Of a DNA stretch of 33,580 nucleotides, positions 31,379-33,580 are shown piece after piece. The stretch lies in the NCBI GenBank assembly GCA_022801435.1, contig JAAWSG010000022.1:1-33580 (forward strand), written 5' to 3'. The notes under the pieces were generated by a model. The model saw only the letters and a program-made list of their open reading frames with translations, was not told the origin of the DNA and did no database searches. The position numbers were made by a program, and so were the translations under genes. This DNA is from Lawsonibacter sp. (GTDB lineage: Bacteria; Bacillota; Clostridia; Oscillospirales; Oscillospiraceae). How positions within the stretch are numbered: position 1 is the first letter of the stretch; every line of letters begins with the position of its first letter.

Positions 31379-32425
31379 TTGTCTGAATTAGAACAGCTCC
31401 CTATCCCCCTGCTGGCCTGGTATCGGGAAAACGCCCGGGTCCTTCCCTGGCGGTCCGAGCCGGAGCCCTACCGGGTCTGGGTGTCCGAGATCATGCTCCA
31501 GCAGACCCGGGTGGCGGCGGTGCTGGACTACTACCGCCGTTTTCTGGAGGCCGCGCCCTCCCCCGCCGCCCTGGCTCTCCTGCCCGAGGAGCAGCTGATG
31601 AAGCTCTGGCAGGGTTTGGGCTACTACAGCCGGGCCCGCAACCTGCAAAAGGCCGCCCGGCAGATTGTGGAGCGCCACGGCGGAGTCTTTCCCAGCCGGT
31701 ACGAGGATATCCGCGCTCTGGCCGGGGTGGGGGACTACACCGCCGGGGCCATCTCCTCCATCGCCTTTGGACTGCCCGTTCCGGCGGTGGACGGCAATGT
31801 CCTGCGGGTGACCGCCCGGCTCACCGGAGACCCGGGGGACATCTCCTCCCCCGCCATGAAGAAGCGGGTGACCCAGGCCCTGACCCAGGTGCTCCCCACC
31901 GCCTGCCCCGGGGACTTCAACCAGGCCATGATGGAGCTGGGGGCCACCGTCTGCCTGCCCAACGGCGCGCCCCTGTGTGAAAAATGCCCCGGGGCGGGCT
32001 TCTGCCGGGCTTTCCAGGAGGGGCGAACCGGGGAGCTCCCTGTAAAAACCCCCAAGAAGGCTCGGAGGACGGAGGAGCGCACCGTCTACCTCCTCTTCCA
32101 CGCCCATCGGATCGCCCTCCGCCGGAGGCCGGACCGGGGACTGCTGGCCGGCCTGTGGGAGTACCCCAACGAGCTGTCCGGCCTCTCCAACCCCCTCTTC
32201 CAATGGGGGCTGGTTCCGCCGGACCTGGAGCGGGCGGGCACGGGGAAGCACATCTTCACTCACATCGAATGGCACATGACCGCCCTGGCCGGGGAGCTGG
32301 ACAGTCCGGCGCTGCCCCAGGGCTGGGTGTGGGCGAGCCGCTCCGACCTGCGGGATACCTACGCCGTCCCCAACGCCTTCCGGTCCTTTGAGCAGGCTGT
32401 CCTGGACCGGCTGGGACATTTTTAA
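31379..32425 (+). CDS. mutY: A/G-specific adenine glycosylase MutY
   Basis: A 348-residue DNA repair enzyme that removes adenine mispaired with 8-oxoguanine. The catalytic E37 (SEIMLQQTRV) and D138 (VDGNVLRV) fall at the same numbers as in E. coli MutY. The helix-hairpin-helix is LAGVGDYTAGAI (114-125). The Fe-S motif is C192-X7-C200-X2-C203-X5-C209. The C-terminal NUDIX-like domain that senses 8-oxoG begins at about 227 (ERTVYLLFHAHRIALRRRP) and includes GLLAGLWEYPN. TTG 31379 is chosen: AGGAGG is eight bases upstream and gives MSELEQLP; the earlier ATG 31352 lacks a ribosome site. The radical SAM gene begins 13 bases after its stop, so the two are co-transcribed. Confidence 0.95.
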   Translation: MSELEQLPIPLLAWYRENARVLPWRSEPEPYRVWVSEIMLQQTRVAAVLDYYRRFLEAAPSPAALALLPEEQLMKLWQGLGYYSRARNLQKAARQIVERHGGVFPSRYEDIRALAGVGDYTAGAISSIAFGLPVPAVDGNVLRVTARLTGDPGDISSPAMKKRVTQALTQVLPTACPGDFNQAMMELGATVCLPNGAPLCEKCPGAGFCRAFQEGRTGELPVKTPKKARRTEERTVYLLFHAHRIALRRRPDRGLLAGLWEYPNELSGLSNPLFQWGLVPPDLERAGTGKHIFTHIEWHMTALAGELDSPALPQGWVWASRSDLRDTYAVPNAFRSFEQAVLDRLGHF

Positions 32426-32438
32426 GGGGAGGGATACC

Positions 32439-33317
32439 ATGATCTGCCGCCAGTGCCCCCGAAGCTGCGGGGCGGAGCGCACCGATACCCGGGGGAGCGG
32501 CCTGTGCAGGATGCCCGCCGCCCCGGTGCTGGCCCGAGCCGCCCTCCACCACTGGGAGGAGCCCCCCATCTCCGGAACCCAGGGGTCTGGGACCGTCTTC
32601 TTTTCCGGCTGCTCTCTGGGATGCGTCTTCTGCCAGAACGAGAAGATCAGCCGCCGGGACTTCGGGCGGGCGGTCTCCCTGGAGCGGCTGCGGGAAATCT
32701 GCGAGGCCCTCATCACGCAGGGGGCCCACAACCTGAACTTCGTCAACCCCACCCACTACGCCCACACTGTCGCCGCCCTGCTGGAGGACTGGCGGCCCCC
32801 GGTCCCGACGGTGTGGAATTCCGGGGGCTATGACAAGGTGGAGACCCTGCGGAGACTGGAGGGAAAGATCGACCTCTACCTCCCTGATCTCAAATATCTG
32901 GACCCGGGCGTCTCTCAGAAATACGCCGCCGCCCCTGACTACCCGGAGACCGCCCGGGCCGCCATCCAGGAGATGGTCCGCCAGACCGGCCCCTGCCAGT
33001 TCGACAGCGGCGGCCTGCTGGTCCGGGGGACGGTCATCCGGCATCTGATCCTCCCCGCCCAGGTGGGACAGGCTAAGGCGGTGATGGACTGGGTGCTGGA
33101 GACCTTCGGCCCGGATACTGCGCGGTTCTCCCTTATGAGCCAGTACACCCCCTGGGGAGACCTGTCCGGCTGTCCCGAGCTCCGCCGCCGCCTGCGCCCC
33201 GGGGAGATCCAGACCGCCCAGGCGTATATGGAAAATCTGGGACTGGCCGGCTTTACCCAGGAGCGTACCTCCGCCCGGGAGGAGTATACCCCGCCCTTCG
33301 ACCTGACAGGGGTGTGA
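32439..33317 (+). CDS. Radical SAM protein, PflA/COG1313-like
   Basis: A 292-residue radical SAM enzyme. The 4Fe-4S site is C58-X3-C62-X2-C65 in FFSGCSLGCVFCQNEKIS. A second N-terminal Cys cluster (C3, C6, C10, C23) precedes it, as in the COG1313 group annotated as pyruvate formate-lyase activase-like proteins of uncertain substrate. Later segments VWNSGGYDKVETL, DLYLPDLKYLDP and LLVRGTVIRHLILP fit that group. The ATG at 32439 has GGGGAGGG upstream; the frame upstream overlaps the mutY end and was discarded. No glycyl-radical enzyme gene is adjacent, so the partner protein is not known. Confidence 0.88.
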   Translation: MICRQCPRSCGAERTDTRGSGLCRMPAAPVLARAALHHWEEPPISGTQGSGTVFFSGCSLGCVFCQNEKISRRDFGRAVSLERLREICEALITQGAHNLNFVNPTHYAHTVAALLEDWRPPVPTVWNSGGYDKVETLRRLEGKIDLYLPDLKYLDPGVSQKYAAAPDYPETARAAIQEMVRQTGPCQFDSGGLLVRGTVIRHLILPAQVGQAKAVMDWVLETFGPDTARFSLMSQYTPWGDLSGCPELRRRLRPGEIQTAQAYMENLGLAGFTQERTSAREEYTPPFDLTGV

Positions 33318-33380
33318 ACGAGGGAGAGCGCCGCTTCCCTCCCTGCTTTGATCCTCTGCCGATACCCTCAATATAAACAG

Positions 33381-33422
33381 GAAATCCGAACCCATTCCCG
33401 CTTGGGATTAGGTTCGGATTTC
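33381..33422. terminator. Long hairpin near the right edge
   Basis: GAAATCCGAACC (33381-33392) pairs perfectly with GGTTCGGATTTC (33411-33422), with an inner TCCC-GCTT-GGGA tip. On the minus strand it is followed by CTGTTTATATTG and could end a gene entering from the right. On the plus strand no T-run follows. Confidence 0.55.
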
Positions 33423-33580
33423 TCAAGTCTTGGTGGACGATACAGGTCTTGAATTTGCCCCGTTCCCCCTTCAAGAACAGCTTTATACCACCCAACTCCA
33501 TCTTTGTATCAGCTGTGCCTAATTCAAAGTGATTAAACTAGGGGTGGTAATAGGCAACTCGACTGACGACTATCTCTATC
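33423..33580. other. AT-richer unassigned right edge
   Basis: About 160 bases of lower GC than the rest, with stop codons in several frames. A minus-strand frame beginning at 33501 (MELGGIKLFLKGERGKFK) passes through the hairpin, but I cannot link it to a family. It may be the start of a mobile or repeated element beyond the window. Confidence 0.25.

Noticed and set aside
31388..32752. 454-residue minus-strand frame opposite mutY
   Set aside because: It is antisense to conserved MutY residues and compositionally a shadow.

Overview
The window looks like chromosomal DNA of a GC-rich, low-oxygen Clostridia member. Gene families and codon style point to Oscillospiraceae relatives such as Flavonifractor, Lawsonibacter or Pseudoflavonifractor. 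That is an inference from family content (DUF3793, C_GCAxxG_C_C, anaerobic radical SAM, RlmH/WalJ, frequent TTG starts with strong AGGAGG sites), not from a marker gene. No rRNA, tRNA, CRISPR array or complete insertion sequence is visible.

Left part (1-4200): a truncated Ser/Thr-kinase-like gene is divergent from a small HTH regulator, and the two share a nearly symmetric promoter. Next come a lower-GC orphan gene of unknown function with its own strong promoter and terminator, and a minus-strand pair (a TPR-like protein and a DUF4303 protein).

DNA-processing block (4228-14544): a 1614-residue fusion of a DnaQ-type exonuclease, a RecQ helicase and a UvrD-type helicase is followed directly by sbcD, sbcC and a low-molecular-weight tyrosine phosphatase. 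A PD-(D/E)XK Rpn-family nuclease with an in-frame GRAE tandem repeat follows from its own promoter. The block is consistent with DNA-end processing, recombination or defence, but no experiment is implied.

Decay and phage-remnant block (14760-19894): a DUF3793 gene lies behind two identically spaced inverted repeats. A promoter and a probable transcription attenuator then lead into a chain of internally deleted genes: a MATE transporter, a cytidylate-kinase-like piece, a second MATE with a frameshift, and a Cthe_2159-type piece. A compact phage-type lysis cassette (coiled-coil membrane protein, holin, C39-type endolysin) follows, bounded by strong hairpins and with no other phage genes.

Right part (19901-33317): mostly housekeeping. 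ilvD is on the minus strand. A small ribbon-helix-helix gene is divergent from a 70-residue orphan. After these come nadE-hemW, murA, walJ-rlmH-recG, a C_GCAxxG_C_C protein, and mutY with a radical SAM activase-like gene. The last 260 bases are AT-richer, carry a long hairpin and hold no gene I can name.
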